Below, piece after piece: positions 37,154 to 46,083 of a stretch of DNA of 64,000 bases. The notes under the pieces are model-generated. The model worked only from the letters and a program-made list of their open reading frames with translations. It was not told the DNA's origin and made no database searches. A program made the position numbers and the translations under genes. How positions within the stretch are numbered: the stretch's first letter is position 1; each line of letters opens with the position of its first letter. The DNA is from Adlercreutzia hattorii (GTDB lineage: Bacteria > Actinomycetota > Coriobacteriia > Coriobacteriales > Eggerthellaceae): contig NZ_AP022829.1 in the NCBI RefSeq assembly GCF_011405655.1, positions 1,287,001 through 1,351,000 of the forward strand, read 5' to 3'.

Positions 37154-38644
37154 ATGGGCTTTTTCGATCGCATCAGCGAGGGGCTTTCCCGCTCGCGCGA
37201 CAAGTTCAAGGAGTCGATGAACGTCCTTTTGGACCGTGGACCCGATTTGGACGAGGAGTTCTGGGAGGGCTTGGAAGAAACCCTCATCCTGTCGGATGTG
37301 GGCGGGGCGGCGGCCAGCGACATCGTGGAGAACCTGCGCGACCAAGCCACCCGTAAGGCGCTGCCCGACGCCTATGCGGTGCTCGACCTCTTGAACGACG
37401 AGATCGCCGGTGCCTTCACCGAGCCCGGGGCCGACATCTTCGGTGGCGATGAGGCCGTGGTGCTGTTCGTGGGCATCAACGGCACGGGCAAGACCACCAC
37501 CGTGGGCAAGCTCGCCAAGGCGGAAACCGATGCGGGTCGCGCGGTCATCCTGGGCTCGGCCGACACCTTCCGCGCCGCCGCCATCGAGCAGCTTGAGGTG
37601 TGGGCGCGCCGCGCCGGGGTGGAGATGGTTACCCGAGAGCGCGGAGCCGATCCGGCGAGCGTGTGCTACGACACGCTGGAGCGCGCCGAAGCGACCGGTG
37701 CCGAGCTCGTGCTCATCGACACGGCCGGGCGCCTGCACACCTCCGCCGACCTCATGCGCGAGTTGGAGAAAGTAGTGAACGTGGTGCGCAAGCGCTCGAA
37801 GCTGCCGGTGTACACGGTGCTCGTCATCGACGCCACCACGGGTCAGAACGGCCTGCAGCAGGCCCGCGAGTTCAACCGCGCGCTGGATTTGGACGCCCTT
37901 ATCGTCACGAAGCTCGATGGCACGGCCAAAGGCGGCATCGCGCTGGCCGTGAGCCACGAGCTGGGGCTGCCCATCGTGAAGATCGGCGTGGGCGAGGGCA
38001 TCGACGACTTGCGCGACTTCGACGCCCGCGAGTTCGCCTCGGCGCTCGTCGGCACTTTCGACGAGCGCTTCGATGCGGACGAGGACGGCCTGCGCGGCGA
38101 GAACGCCAAGGAGGCGGCCGTCACGGCCGGCGAGCGCCGTCGGGACGTGCTGGAGGGCGCGCCGGCGTGCGCGGCCGAGGCCGAGAAGGCGGTCGAGGGG
38201 TCTGCCGGGGAGACGGTCGAGGACGCGACCGTGGAGGCCCTCGCGGAGATTGAGGATGGCGAAGCGCCCGTGGTGGACGCGCAGGGCGATGCGGAAGAGG
38301 CCTTCGCCGATGCCGCGGAGGAGGCGGCAGCCGAGCCCGACAATGCCGATCTGCTGGAAGCCGCTTTGGGCCGGCGCACCCACGACACCCTCGTCCTGGA
38401 AACCGAGGAGGATACCTCTGCCGGTCTTGAGGCCGCCGAGCTGACGGAGCTCGACCGCAACGCCGAGGCCGTTGCGGAGGCGGCCGAGGAAGGCGTCTTC
38501 GATGATGTCCCCTTCACCGACGACGAGCTGGCTGAGCTCGCCATGGCTGCCGCTGATGAAAACGCCGAGGGCGAGCCTGAGCCCGAGCCCGAGCCGGCCC
38601 CCGAGCCCGAAAAGAAAAGCTTCTGGAAGCGCCTGTTTGAATAG
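37154..38644 (+). CDS. ftsY: SRP receptor GTPase FtsY with C-terminal acidic domain
   Basis: A 496-residue protein starting MGFFDRISEGLSRSRDKF. The NG GTPase core occupies about residues 1-305: FVGINGTGKTTT (P loop), DTFRAAAIEQL, LIDTAGRLHTS, VTKLDGTAKGG. The remaining ~190 residues are strongly acidic (Glu/Asp/Ala, with PEPEPEPAPEPE) and end in KKSFWKRLFE. In E. coli the acidic A domain and the basic amphipathic segment come first, at the N-terminus; here that order is reversed. FtsY docks SRP-ribosome complexes at the membrane. AAGGAG is 6 bases before ATG 37154. ffh follows after 13 bases. Confidence 0.95.
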   Translation: MGFFDRISEGLSRSRDKFKESMNVLLDRGPDLDEEFWEGLEETLILSDVGGAAASDIVENLRDQATRKALPDAYAVLDLLNDEIAGAFTEPGADIFGGDEAVVLFVGINGTGKTTTVGKLAKAETDAGRAVILGSADTFRAAAIEQLEVWARRAGVEMVTRERGADPASVCYDTLERAEATGAELVLIDTAGRLHTSADLMRELEKVVNVVRKRSKLPVYTVLVIDATTGQNGLQQAREFNRALDLDALIVTKLDGTAKGGIALAVSHELGLPIVKIGVGEGIDDLRDFDAREFASALVGTFDERFDADEDGLRGENAKEAAVTAGERRRDVLEGAPACAAEAEKAVEGSAGETVEDATVEALAEIEDGEAPVVDAQGDAEEAFADAAEEAAAEPDNADLLEAALGRRTHDTLVLETEEDTSAGLEAAELTELDRNAEAVAEAAEEGVFDDVPFTDDELAELAMAAADENAEGEPEPEPEPAPEPEKKSFWKRLFE

Positions 38645-38657
38645 ATAAGGAACCCCC

Positions 38658-40073
38658 ATGCTCGAGAACCTCTCCGAACGCCTTCAGGGCATCTTCTCCG
38701 GCCTGCGCAGCAAGGGCCGCCTGACCGAGGACGACATCAACGCCGCCATGCGCGAGATCCGCCTGGCGCTCTTGGAGGCCGACGTCAACTTCAAAGTGGT
38801 GAAGAACTTCGTCGCCCGCACCAAGGAGCGTTGCCTTTCCGCCGACGTGCTGGACTCGCTCACCCCGGCCCAGAACGTCGTGAAGATCGTGCTCGACGAG
38901 CTGACCGAGCTGCTCGGCCGCACCGATTCCCGGCTCGTGCTCTCAAGCCGCATCCCCAATGTTATCATGCTTGTGGGCTTGCAGGGCTCCGGCAAGACCA
39001 CGGCGGCGGCCAAGCTCGCCTACCGGCTGAAGCAGGAGAATCACTCGCCGCTGCTCATCGCCGGCGACGTGTACCGTCCCGCGGCGGCCGACCAGCTGCA
39101 GACCTTGGGCGACGAGATCGGTGTGCGGGTCTACCGCGGCGACGGGCGCGATCCGGTGGCCATCGCGCGCGAGGGCATCCAGGACGCCATCGACAACCTG
39201 CGCGACGTGGTCATCATCGACACGGCGGGCCGTCTGCACGTGGACGCCGACATGATGGAGGAGGCCCAGGCCATCAAGGACGCCACGCACCCCGACCAGA
39301 TCCTCATGGTGGTGGATGCCATGACCGGCCAGGACGTCGTGAACGTCGTGGAGGCCTTCGCCGAGTCGGTCGACTTCGACGGCGTCATCATGTCGAAGAT
39401 GGACGGCGACGCCCGCGGCGGCGGCGCCCTTTCCATCCGCGAGGTTACCGGCAAACCCATCAAGTTCATCTCCTCGGGCGAGAAGCCCGATTCCCTGGAG
39501 GTCTTCCACCCCGACCGCATGGCCAAGCGCATCCTTGGCATGGGCGACGTCGTCTCGCTCATCGAGAACGCCGTGCGCGTGCAGCAGGCCGAAGAGGAGG
39601 AACTGGAGGCCGAGCGCATGATGCGCGGCCAGCTCACCTTGGATGACTTCCTCATGATGAACAAGCAGGTGCGCAAGATGGGCGGCGTCTCCAAGCTCAT
39701 CAGCGCGCTGCCCGGCGGCGACAAGGCGCTCGGCTCCGGTCAGGTTGATGAAGGGGCACTCGACGCCATGGAGGTCATCATCAACTCCATGACCAAGGCC
39801 GAGCGCGCCAAACCGGAGCTTCTGAACGGCAGCCGCCGCGCCCGTATCGCCAAGGGCGCCGGGGTTACCGTCACCGACGTGAACCAGATGATGAAGAAGT
39901 TCAACGAGACGAAGAAGATGGTGAAGCAGGCCACCGCCGGCATGGAGCAGCAGGCCTCGCGCAAGGGCAAGAAGGGGAAGAAGGGCAAGCGCCGCCGCGG
40001 CCTGGGTATTCCGGGCATGGGCGGCATGTCCATGAGCGACCTCAAGAAGATCCAAGATATGATGGGACAGTAG
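38658..40073 (+). CDS. ffh: Signal recognition particle protein Ffh (SRP54)
   Basis: A 471-residue GTPase with MLVGLQGSGKTTAAAKLAYRL (P loop), DTAGRLHVD, SKMDGDARGGGALS, and a C-terminal M domain (about 300-440) that binds SRP RNA and signal sequences; the tail is Lys/Gly/Met-rich. It acts with FtsY, its direct upstream neighbour. In related genomes rpsP normally follows ffh, but here a palindromic element and a five-gene ABC operon intervene. Confidence 0.97.
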   Translation: MLENLSERLQGIFSGLRSKGRLTEDDINAAMREIRLALLEADVNFKVVKNFVARTKERCLSADVLDSLTPAQNVVKIVLDELTELLGRTDSRLVLSSRIPNVIMLVGLQGSGKTTAAAKLAYRLKQENHSPLLIAGDVYRPAAADQLQTLGDEIGVRVYRGDGRDPVAIAREGIQDAIDNLRDVVIIDTAGRLHVDADMMEEAQAIKDATHPDQILMVVDAMTGQDVVNVVEAFAESVDFDGVIMSKMDGDARGGGALSIREVTGKPIKFISSGEKPDSLEVFHPDRMAKRILGMGDVVSLIENAVRVQQAEEEELEAERMMRGQLTLDDFLMMNKQVRKMGGVSKLISALPGGDKALGSGQVDEGALDAMEVIINSMTKAERAKPELLNGSRRARIAKGAGVTVTDVNQMMKKFNETKKMVKQATAGMEQQASRKGKKGKKGKRRRGLGIPGMGGMSMSDLKKIQDMMGQ

Positions 40074-40106
40074 TTTCTCCGCTGTTGACGGCCGAGACGC
40101 CCCTCT

Positions 40107-40232
40107 GGACGCTGTCGCGGGGCGGGGCTCCGTGCTCAAACAGCAATGGAGTGCACCGTATCGCCGCGGTTTGGAAGGTGATGCGCGCACTCCATTGAAC
40201 TGCGCGCGGAACCCCGCCCCGCGACAGCGTCC
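40107..40232. repeat. 126-bp palindromic element downstream of ffh
   Basis: Arms 40107-40132 and 40207-40232 match over 26 positions with one mismatch (core GACGCTGTCGCGGGGCGGGG). An inner stem AATGGAGTGC (40145-40154) pairs with GCACTCCATT (40187-40196). No T run follows, so it is not a usual terminator. The sequence is unrelated to the family at 20090, though the double-stem design is alike. Confidence 0.85.
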
Positions 40233-40296
40233 CGCATTGGCGGGGTGCCGGCTATTTACCTTTCGCATCGGCCATTCGTCTTACGAATCGAAATTC

Positions 40297-40351
40297 CGTA
40301 ACACTGGTGGCTCGCCTATGGTATTGTTACGCATTGAAGAGACGTAACACT
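40297..40351. promoter_or_regulatory. Candidate operator: three CGTAACACT boxes before nikA-like gene
   Basis: CGTAACACT occurs at 40297-40305 and 40343-40351, and the inverted form ATTGTTACG at 40323-40331 matches 8 of 9 positions. They directly precede the ribosome binding site of the transport operon, where a metal- or substrate-sensing repressor could act. The sequence is not the known NikR operator. Confidence 0.4.
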
Positions 40352-40367
40352 AACAGGAGGAGAAGCC

Positions 40368-42038
40368 ATGGCCCTGACGAGAAGGAACTTCGTGCGTGCA
40401 GCGGGACTTGCCGGAGCGGCGGGGAGCGGCGCGCTTTTGGCGGGGTGCGCGCGGGGAGCGGCAGACTCAGGCGCGAACGAACCTGCGGCTGCCGGCGCGG
40501 CGGGTGCCGGTGTCGGTCCCGACGGCGTAAGCCAGGTGGTAATCACCATGACGCCCTCCTCGGAACCGGCCGCCGGTTTCGATCCGCTCGTGGGGTGGGG
40601 GGCCGGCGAGCACGTGCACGAGCCGCTCATCCAATCGACGCTCATCGCCACGGACAACAACCTCGCCTTCGTGAACGATCTCGCCACCGATTACGGCTGC
40701 TCCGAGGACGGCCTTACCTGGACGTTCCATATCCGCGAGGACGTGATGTTCACCGACGGCGTGCCGCTCACGGCCGAGGACGTGGCCTTCACCATCAACG
40801 GAATCGTGAACGGCGAAGCGGCCGAAGCGGATCTGTCCATGGTGGACGAGGCGCGGGCCGTTGACGCCACAACCTGCGAGATCGCCATGAAGCGCCCGAA
40901 CAATGCGCTGCTGTACACGCTCGCCGTGATGGGCATCGTGCCGGCCCATGCCTACGGGCCCGATTACGGTGAGCATCCCATCGGCAGCGGCCGCTATATG
41001 CTGGAGCAATGGGATCGCGGCCAGCAGGTGATCCTGCGCGCCAACCCCGACTATTACGGTGATGCGCCGCTCATGGACCGCGTTGTGGTGCTGTTCATGG
41101 AAGAGGACGCGTCGTTGGCCGCCGCCCAGTCGGGCACGGCGGACGTGGCTTACACCTCGGCGGCGCTGGCCGGGGCGGTTCCCGCGGGCTACGCCCTGCT
41201 CAACTGCGCCTCGGTGGATTCCCGCGGCATCTCGCTGCCCTGCAATCCCGCCGGCACCGATGTCACCGTGGAAGGCGACATGGTCTACGCCGGCGGAAAC
41301 GACGTCACGAGCGACCTTGCCGTGCGGCGGGCGCTCAACTACGGCATCGACCGCAGCCAGATGATCGAGCACGTGCTGGCCGGCTTCGGCCGAGCGGCCT
41401 ACTCGGTAGGCGACGGCATGCCCTGGTCGAGCGAGGCCATGCGCGTGGAAACCGACGTCGCGGCGGCCGAGCGCCTGCTGGATACGGCCGGCTGGGCGCG
41501 AGGCGACGACGGGATGCGCGCCCGGGACGGGCTGCCCTGCGCTTTCGACCTGTACTACGCCGCCGGCGATTCCACGCGCCAGGCTCTGGCCTACGACTTC
41601 GCCGACCAGGCGGCGGCCCTCGGCATCGCCGTCGAGCCGAAGGGGGCCAGCTGGGACGACATCTACCTGCGGCAGTACGCCGATCCGGTGCTGTGGGGCT
41701 GGGGTTCCAACTCGCCGGTGGAGCTGTTCGAGCTCACCTACTCCACCGGTTGGGGCAACTACGCCCAGTACATGAACGACACGGTGGACGCGAACTTGGA
41801 AGCGGCCCAGGCGGCTCGTACCGTAGAGGAGTCCTATCCCTTCTACCAGGCCGCCCAGTGGGACGCGGCCACGGAAACCGGCGTGGCGCCGGAGGGGGCG
41901 GCCACCTGGGTGTGGCTCGCCAACGTGGATCACTTGTACTTCGAGCGCGAGGGCTTGAAGGTGGCCGAGCAGAAGCCGCATCCCCACGGGCACGGGTGGT
42001 CTTTGGTGAACAATATCGACCAGTGGTCTTGGAGCTAA
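40368..42038 (+). CDS. ABC transporter substrate-binding lipoprotein (family 5; nickel/peptide)
   Basis: A 556-residue extracytoplasmic binding protein with a Tat-type signal LTRRNFVRAAGLAG and lipobox LAGC. WTFHIREDVMFTDGVPLTAEDVAFTI is the hallmark of NikA/DppA/OppA proteins. The C-terminus contains HPHGHGW, a possible metal-binding patch, and the partner ATPase has a His-rich N-terminus, so nickel or a nickel chelate is the favoured cargo; peptides are the alternative. ATG 40368 has AGGAGGAG upstream. A palindromic repeat separates it from the permease genes, which may lower their expression relative to the binding protein. Confidence 0.88.
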   Translation: MALTRRNFVRAAGLAGAAGSGALLAGCARGAADSGANEPAAAGAAGAGVGPDGVSQVVITMTPSSEPAAGFDPLVGWGAGEHVHEPLIQSTLIATDNNLAFVNDLATDYGCSEDGLTWTFHIREDVMFTDGVPLTAEDVAFTINGIVNGEAAEADLSMVDEARAVDATTCEIAMKRPNNALLYTLAVMGIVPAHAYGPDYGEHPIGSGRYMLEQWDRGQQVILRANPDYYGDAPLMDRVVVLFMEEDASLAAAQSGTADVAYTSAALAGAVPAGYALLNCASVDSRGISLPCNPAGTDVTVEGDMVYAGGNDVTSDLAVRRALNYGIDRSQMIEHVLAGFGRAAYSVGDGMPWSSEAMRVETDVAAAERLLDTAGWARGDDGMRARDGLPCAFDLYYAAGDSTRQALAYDFADQAAALGIAVEPKGASWDDIYLRQYADPVLWGWGSNSPVELFELTYSTGWGNYAQYMNDTVDANLEAAQAARTVEESYPFYQAAQWDAATETGVAPEGAATWVWLANVDHLYFEREGLKVAEQKPHPHGHGWSLVNNIDQWSWS

Positions 42039-42061
42039 AACTATGTTGAACATCGTCGGAC

Positions 42062-42197
42062 GCGAGCTTTGGGCAGTGCTCAGTCGCTCAGACAGTCCTC
42101 GCTGGTATCTAAGGCGACATGATTGCCTTTTCCCGTACTCGCTGCGCCTTCGATACCATCTGCGGAACTCGCTTTGTGAGCACCGCCCAAAGCTCGC
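42062..42197. repeat. Palindromic repeat family copy C (between binding protein and permease genes)
   Basis: Opposite orientation to copy A. Outer arms 42062-42082 and 42177-42197 form a 21-bp stem with one mismatch. Inside are the conserved blocks (inverse of GCGAGGACTGTCTGAGCGAC at ~42083-42102, and of AAGCGAGTTCCGCAG at ~42160-42174) and the GGTATC / GATACC inner stem. The outer-stem sequence differs from copies A and B but still pairs. Confidence 0.9.
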
Positions 42198-42223
42198 TGC
42201 TGCGAGAGTAATGGGGTTGTGCC

Positions 42224-43222
42224 ATGGCTAGGTACGTCGTGTCGCAGCTTGGTCGGTTCCTGCTGTTGATGGTGGCGGTGGCGGTGGTGACGTTCGCGCT
42301 GGTCAGTCTCTCGCCGGTGGATCCTCTGCAGGCCAACGTGGGGCAGGCGGCGCTCATGTCCATGAGCGAGGAGAAGCGGGCGGCGCTGGCGGCCTACTGG
42401 GGTGCCGACACGCCCATGCTCGAGCGTTTTCTCGCTTGGGCCGGCGACCTTCTGCACGGCGATTTGGGGATGTCGCTGCGCTACAACGCGCCGGTGGCCG
42501 AGGTCATCGCCTCGCGGGCGGCCAACTCGCTCGCCCTCATGGGGGTGGCGTGGGTCGCCTCCGGCGTGCTCGGTTTCGTCCTGGGCGTGGCGGCGGCCCT
42601 GCGCGAGGGGCGGCTGCTCGATCGCTTCGTGCGCGGCTACTGCTTCGTTCTGGCCGCCTCGCCGACGTTTTGGGTGGGGCTGCTTTTGCTCATAGTGTTC
42701 TCCGTGTGGCTCGGGTGGTTCCCCCTCGGCTTCTCGGTGCCCGTGGGAGTGGCGGCCGCCGATGTCACCTTCGCCGATGCGCTGCATCACATGGCGCTGC
42801 CGGCCATCACGCTATCGGTGGTGGGGGTGGCCAACGTGGCGCTGCACACCCGGGCCAAGGCCATCGATGTGCTGAACAGCGACTACGTCCGCTTCGCCCG
42901 GGCCCGCGGCCTCACGCGGCGCGAGGCGCTCATCCGCCACGGCCTGCGCAATCTGGCGCTCCCGGCCATCACGCTCCAGTTCTCCCAGATCGCCGAGATC
43001 TTCGGCGGCTCGGTGCTCGTGGAAGAGGTGTTCAGCTATCCCGGCCTCGGCCAGGCCGCCGTCACGGCCGGCCTCGGGGGAGACGTGGCCCTGCTCGCCG
43101 GCATCGCACTTGTGTCGGCGGCGCTCGTGTTCGCGGGGAACTTGGCCGCGAACCTCATCTACGGCCTGGTGGATCCCCGTATGCGCCCGGTGCGTCGGCA
43201 GAAGGAGGTCGCTGATGACTGA
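42224..43222 (+). CDS. ABC transporter permease, NikB/DppB type
   Basis: A 332-residue permease with six spans. It starts MARYVVSQLGRFLLLMVAVAVV, contains the BPD1 inner-membrane domain, and ends with YVRFARARGLTRREALIRHG, the EAA-type loop contacting the ATPases. It overlaps the next permease by 8 bases. The ribosome binding site is weak (GGGGTTGTGCC), consistent with this gene following the repeat element. Confidence 0.9.
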   Translation: MARYVVSQLGRFLLLMVAVAVVTFALVSLSPVDPLQANVGQAALMSMSEEKRAALAAYWGADTPMLERFLAWAGDLLHGDLGMSLRYNAPVAEVIASRAANSLALMGVAWVASGVLGFVLGVAAALREGRLLDRFVRGYCFVLAASPTFWVGLLLLIVFSVWLGWFPLGFSVPVGVAAADVTFADALHHMALPAITLSVVGVANVALHTRAKAIDVLNSDYVRFARARGLTRREALIRHGLRNLALPAITLQFSQIAEIFGGSVLVEEVFSYPGLGQAAVTAGLGGDVALLAGIALVSAALVFAGNLAANLIYGLVDPRMRPVRRQKEVADD

Positions 43223-44090
43223 TGCGGTTTTTGCCAACCAACCCCCCGTGCTCTCGGCGCCGCGGCGCCTTCGGTTGCCCAATCGCCGCCGCGCCTTCGC
43301 TCTCGCCCTGGGCGGGGCGCTGCTGCTGGCTGCCGTTGTGGTGGCCGGTCTCATGGCGGGGCCGGCCGCCCAGGCGACCGATTTCGCCGCCAAGAGCCTG
43401 CCCCCTTCGCTTTCGCACCCGTTCGGCACCGACTGGATGGGCCGCGACATGCTCCTGCGCACGTTGGCCGGCCTTTCCACCAGCGTGCTCGTGGGCCTCA
43501 TGGCGGCTGTGGCCTCCTCGCTCATCGCGCTCGCGCTGGCGGCCGCGGCGGCGCTGGGCCCCCGCTGGGCCGACCATGCGGTCAGCTGGCTCATCGACCT
43601 CATGATGGGCATTCCCCATATCGTGCTGCTCATCCTCATCTCCTACGCTTTGGGCAAGGGGTTCTGGGGCGTCACCATCGGCGTGGCCCTCACGCACTGG
43701 CCGAGCCTCGCCCGCATCCTGCGCGCGGAAATACTCCAGTGCGCATCCTCCGATTTCGTCGCGGCCGCCGCCCGTCTCGGTGCGGGCCGGCTCGCCATCT
43801 CCGCACGGCACATGGTGCCCTATGTGCTGCCGCAGTTCGTCGTGGGGCTCGTGCTGCTGTTTCCCCACGCCATCCTTCACGAGGCGGCCATCACCTTCCT
43901 CGGCTTCGGGCTGCCGCCGGAGATGCCGGCCATCGGCATCATCCTCTCCGAGGCCATGGGCTACCTGTCGGCGGGGCTGTGGTGGCTCGCGGTGTTCCCG
44001 GGGCTGGCGCTTGTCGTCTGCGTCATGTTGTTCGATGTGGTGGGAACGAGCCTGCGCAAGCTCGTCGATCCGGCCTACGCCCAGGAATAG
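43215..44090 (+). CDS. ABC transporter permease, NikC/DppC type
   Basis: A 291-residue permease. SHPFGTDWMGRDMLLRTLAGLSTSVLVG is the typical NikC/DppC N-terminal signature, followed by six spans and the EAA loop near SSDFVAAAARLGAGRLAISARHMVP. It starts at ATG 43215 with AAGGAGG upstream, inside the end of the NikB-like gene. Confidence 0.9.
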   Translation: MTDAVFANQPPVLSAPRRLRLPNRRRAFALALGGALLLAAVVVAGLMAGPAAQATDFAAKSLPPSLSHPFGTDWMGRDMLLRTLAGLSTSVLVGLMAAVASSLIALALAAAAALGPRWADHAVSWLIDLMMGIPHIVLLILISYALGKGFWGVTIGVALTHWPSLARILRAEILQCASSDFVAAAARLGAGRLAISARHMVPYVLPQFVVGLVLLFPHAILHEAAITFLGFGLPPEMPAIGIILSEAMGYLSAGLWWLAVFPGLALVVCVMLFDVVGTSLRKLVDPAYAQE

Positions 44091-44099
44091 GAGGGGAGT

Positions 44100-45092
44100 A
44101 TGGAAGAGAAGCCTGCCGTCGCCCACGAGGCCGTCGATCACGGTGCTCAGCCGGTGCATCATCACCACTCCCATGCGGCCACGTCGCGCCACGGGCACGG
44201 CCATCACCTGCTGACGGTGGAGGACCTCTCCGTGTCGTTTCTCATGTACGATGAGGAAGCGGCGGCGATGCGGGCGCAAGGGGATTCGCGCGCAGATCGG
44301 GGACGGCTGGGGCGCTATTTGCACGCGCCCCAGCGGGAGGTGGAGGTCATCCGCTCTCTGAGCCTTTCCGTGCACGAGGGGGAGATCGTCGCCGTGGTGG
44401 GCGCCTCGGGCTCGGGCAAGACGCTTCTGGCCGACGCGGTGCTGGGCCTGTTCGAGCCCAACGCCCTCGTGCGCGGGCGCATCTGGTTCGACGGGCGGCC
44501 CATGGACGCCGCCGCTTTGGCCGCCGAGCGCGGGCGGGGCATCGCCCTTGTGCCCCAATCGGTGGCGAGCCTCGATCCGCTCATGCGGGTGGGGCGCCAA
44601 GTGGAAGGCATGCCGCGGGGACGCGGTGCGGCCCGTCGCGCCGACGCCGGCCGCCGCCGCGCCCGGCGTCGGGAGTTGTTCGCCCGCTACGGCCTTGCCG
44701 AAGAGGTCGCGCGGCTTTACCCCCATGAGCTCTCCGGCGGCATGGCCCGGCGCGTGCTTCTGTGCTGCGCGCTCATGGACGCGCCGAAGCTCATCATCGC
44801 CGACGAGCCCACCCCGGGACTCGATCTGCCGTTGGCCCAGGCGGCGCTCGCGGATTTCCGCGCCTTTGCCGATGATGGGGGCGGTGTCATGCTCATTACC
44901 CACGACATCGAGCTGGCGCTCACCGTGGCCGATCGCGTCGCCGTCTTCCGCGACGGCACGGTGGTGGAGGAGACCTCGGTCGCTGCTTTCGCCTCGCCTG
45001 ACACGCTGGCCCACCCCTTCACCCGCCAGCTCTGGCACGCCCTGCCCGAGCATGGATTTGTCGTGACCACCGAAGGAAGTCCGCTATGCTAG
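44100..45092 (+). CDS. ABC transporter ATPase, NikD-like, with His-rich N-terminus
   Basis: A 330-residue ATPase: VVGASGSGKTLLADAVLG (Walker A), LSGGMARRVLLCCALMDAP (signature), LIIADEPTPGLD (Walker B). Before the fold, residues ~9-36 contain about ten histidines (QPVHHHHSHAA, RHGHGHH), a likely nickel- or zinc-binding arm. A ~35-residue insert (YDEEAAAMRAQGDSRADRGR...) splits the first beta strands of the fold. It overlaps nikE-like gene by 7 bases. The histidines strengthen the case for metal transport. Confidence 0.88.
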   Translation: MEEKPAVAHEAVDHGAQPVHHHHSHAATSRHGHGHHLLTVEDLSVSFLMYDEEAAAMRAQGDSRADRGRLGRYLHAPQREVEVIRSLSLSVHEGEIVAVVGASGSGKTLLADAVLGLFEPNALVRGRIWFDGRPMDAAALAAERGRGIALVPQSVASLDPLMRVGRQVEGMPRGRGAARRADAGRRRARRRELFARYGLAEEVARLYPHELSGGMARRVLLCCALMDAPKLIIADEPTPGLDLPLAQAALADFRAFADDGGGVMLITHDIELALTVADRVAVFRDGTVVEETSVAAFASPDTLAHPFTRQLWHALPEHGFVVTTEGSPLC

Positions 45093-45709
45093 AAGGCCGC
45101 CACCTCTCCGTCGCCTTCGACGGTCGCCCCGTTCTCGACGACATCTCCCTCGCCGTTGCCCCCGGCGAGCGCGTGCGGCTGGCCGCGCCCTCCGGCACCG
45201 GCAAGACGACGCTGTGCCGTGTGCTGGCGGGCTATCTGGCGCCCCGGGCGGGCGAGGTGCTCGTCGATGGTGAGCCGCTCCCCAAACGCGGCCCGTGCCC
45301 GGTGCAGCTCATCGGGCAGCATCCGGAGCTGACGTTGGATCCGCGCATGCGCATGGCGGCGAGCCTCGCCGAATGCGGCGCAAGCGAGGAGGAGCTGGAC
45401 CGTCTGCGGGAACTTCTGGGCATCCGCGGCGCATGGCTTTCGCGCTATCCCCACGAGCTGTCCGGCGGCGAGCTGCAGCGCTTCTGCATCGCCCGGGCCC
45501 TCGGCGCGCACCCGAGCTACCTCATCGCCGACGAGGTCTCCACCATGCTGGACGCCGTGACCCAGGCGCAGATCTGGCGGGCGCTCGTCGCCGAGGCAGA
45601 GGCGCGCGCCATGGGCCTTATCTTCGTCTCCCATTCCCCGGCCTTGGCCTCCCGCCTCGCCACCCGCGTGGTGGAGTTGCCAGTCGTTCCGGCTGCCGTC
45701 CGTGGATAG
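45086..45709 (+). CDS. ABC transporter ATPase, NikE-like
   Basis: A 207-residue ATPase with APSGTGKTTLCRVLAGYL (Walker A), LSGGELQRFCIARALGAHP (signature) and LIADEVSTMLD (Walker B). It is shorter than usual NikE/DppF, lacking the C-terminal oligopeptide-specific extension. It forms the heterodimer with the preceding ATPase. Last gene of the operon, 123 bases before rpsP. Confidence 0.88.
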   Translation: MLEGRHLSVAFDGRPVLDDISLAVAPGERVRLAAPSGTGKTTLCRVLAGYLAPRAGEVLVDGEPLPKRGPCPVQLIGQHPELTLDPRMRMAASLAECGASEEELDRLRELLGIRGAWLSRYPHELSGGELQRFCIARALGAHPSYLIADEVSTMLDAVTQAQIWRALVAEAEARAMGLIFVSHSPALASRLATRVVELPVVPAAVRG

Positions 45710-45832
45710 TTCGTGGATGGGCGCTTGCCTTTCCCGCGCTCAAGCCGTAATATAAGCAATTGCTGTTTTCGCCGCACTGTGCGAGCAGTGCTTGCGTATA
45801 GAGAATGAAAGTACAAGAAGGAGTTCCATTTC

Positions 45833-46078
45833 ATGGCAGTCAAGATTCGCCTCGCTCGCCACGGCGCCAAGAAGCGCCCGTACTACCGCATCGTCGTCGC
45901 CGATTCCCGCTCTCCGCGCGACGGCCGCTTCATCGAGGAAGTGGGCCGCTACAACCCCTGCGCCCATCCGCATCTGATCCAGTTCGATATGGAGAAGGTC
46001 GACCGCTGGATCGCCGACGGCGCCCAGCCCACTGATCGCGTGGCGAAGCTTTTGGCGGTTGCCCGCGAGAACGCTTAA
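45833..46078 (+). CDS. rpsP: 30S ribosomal protein S16
   Basis: An 81-residue protein starting [42 protein letters not shown] in pattern, the S16 signature. AAGGAG precedes ATG 45833. The leader contains a small hairpin GCACT...AGTGC (45774-45791) and AT-rich stretches that may hold the promoter. First gene of rpsP-khpA-rimM-trmD. Confidence 0.98.
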   Translation: MAVKIRLARHGAKKRPYYRIVVADSRSPRDGRFIEEVGRYNPCAHPHLIQFDMEKVDRWIADGAQPTDRVAKLLAVARENA

Positions 46079-46083
46079 GCGCC

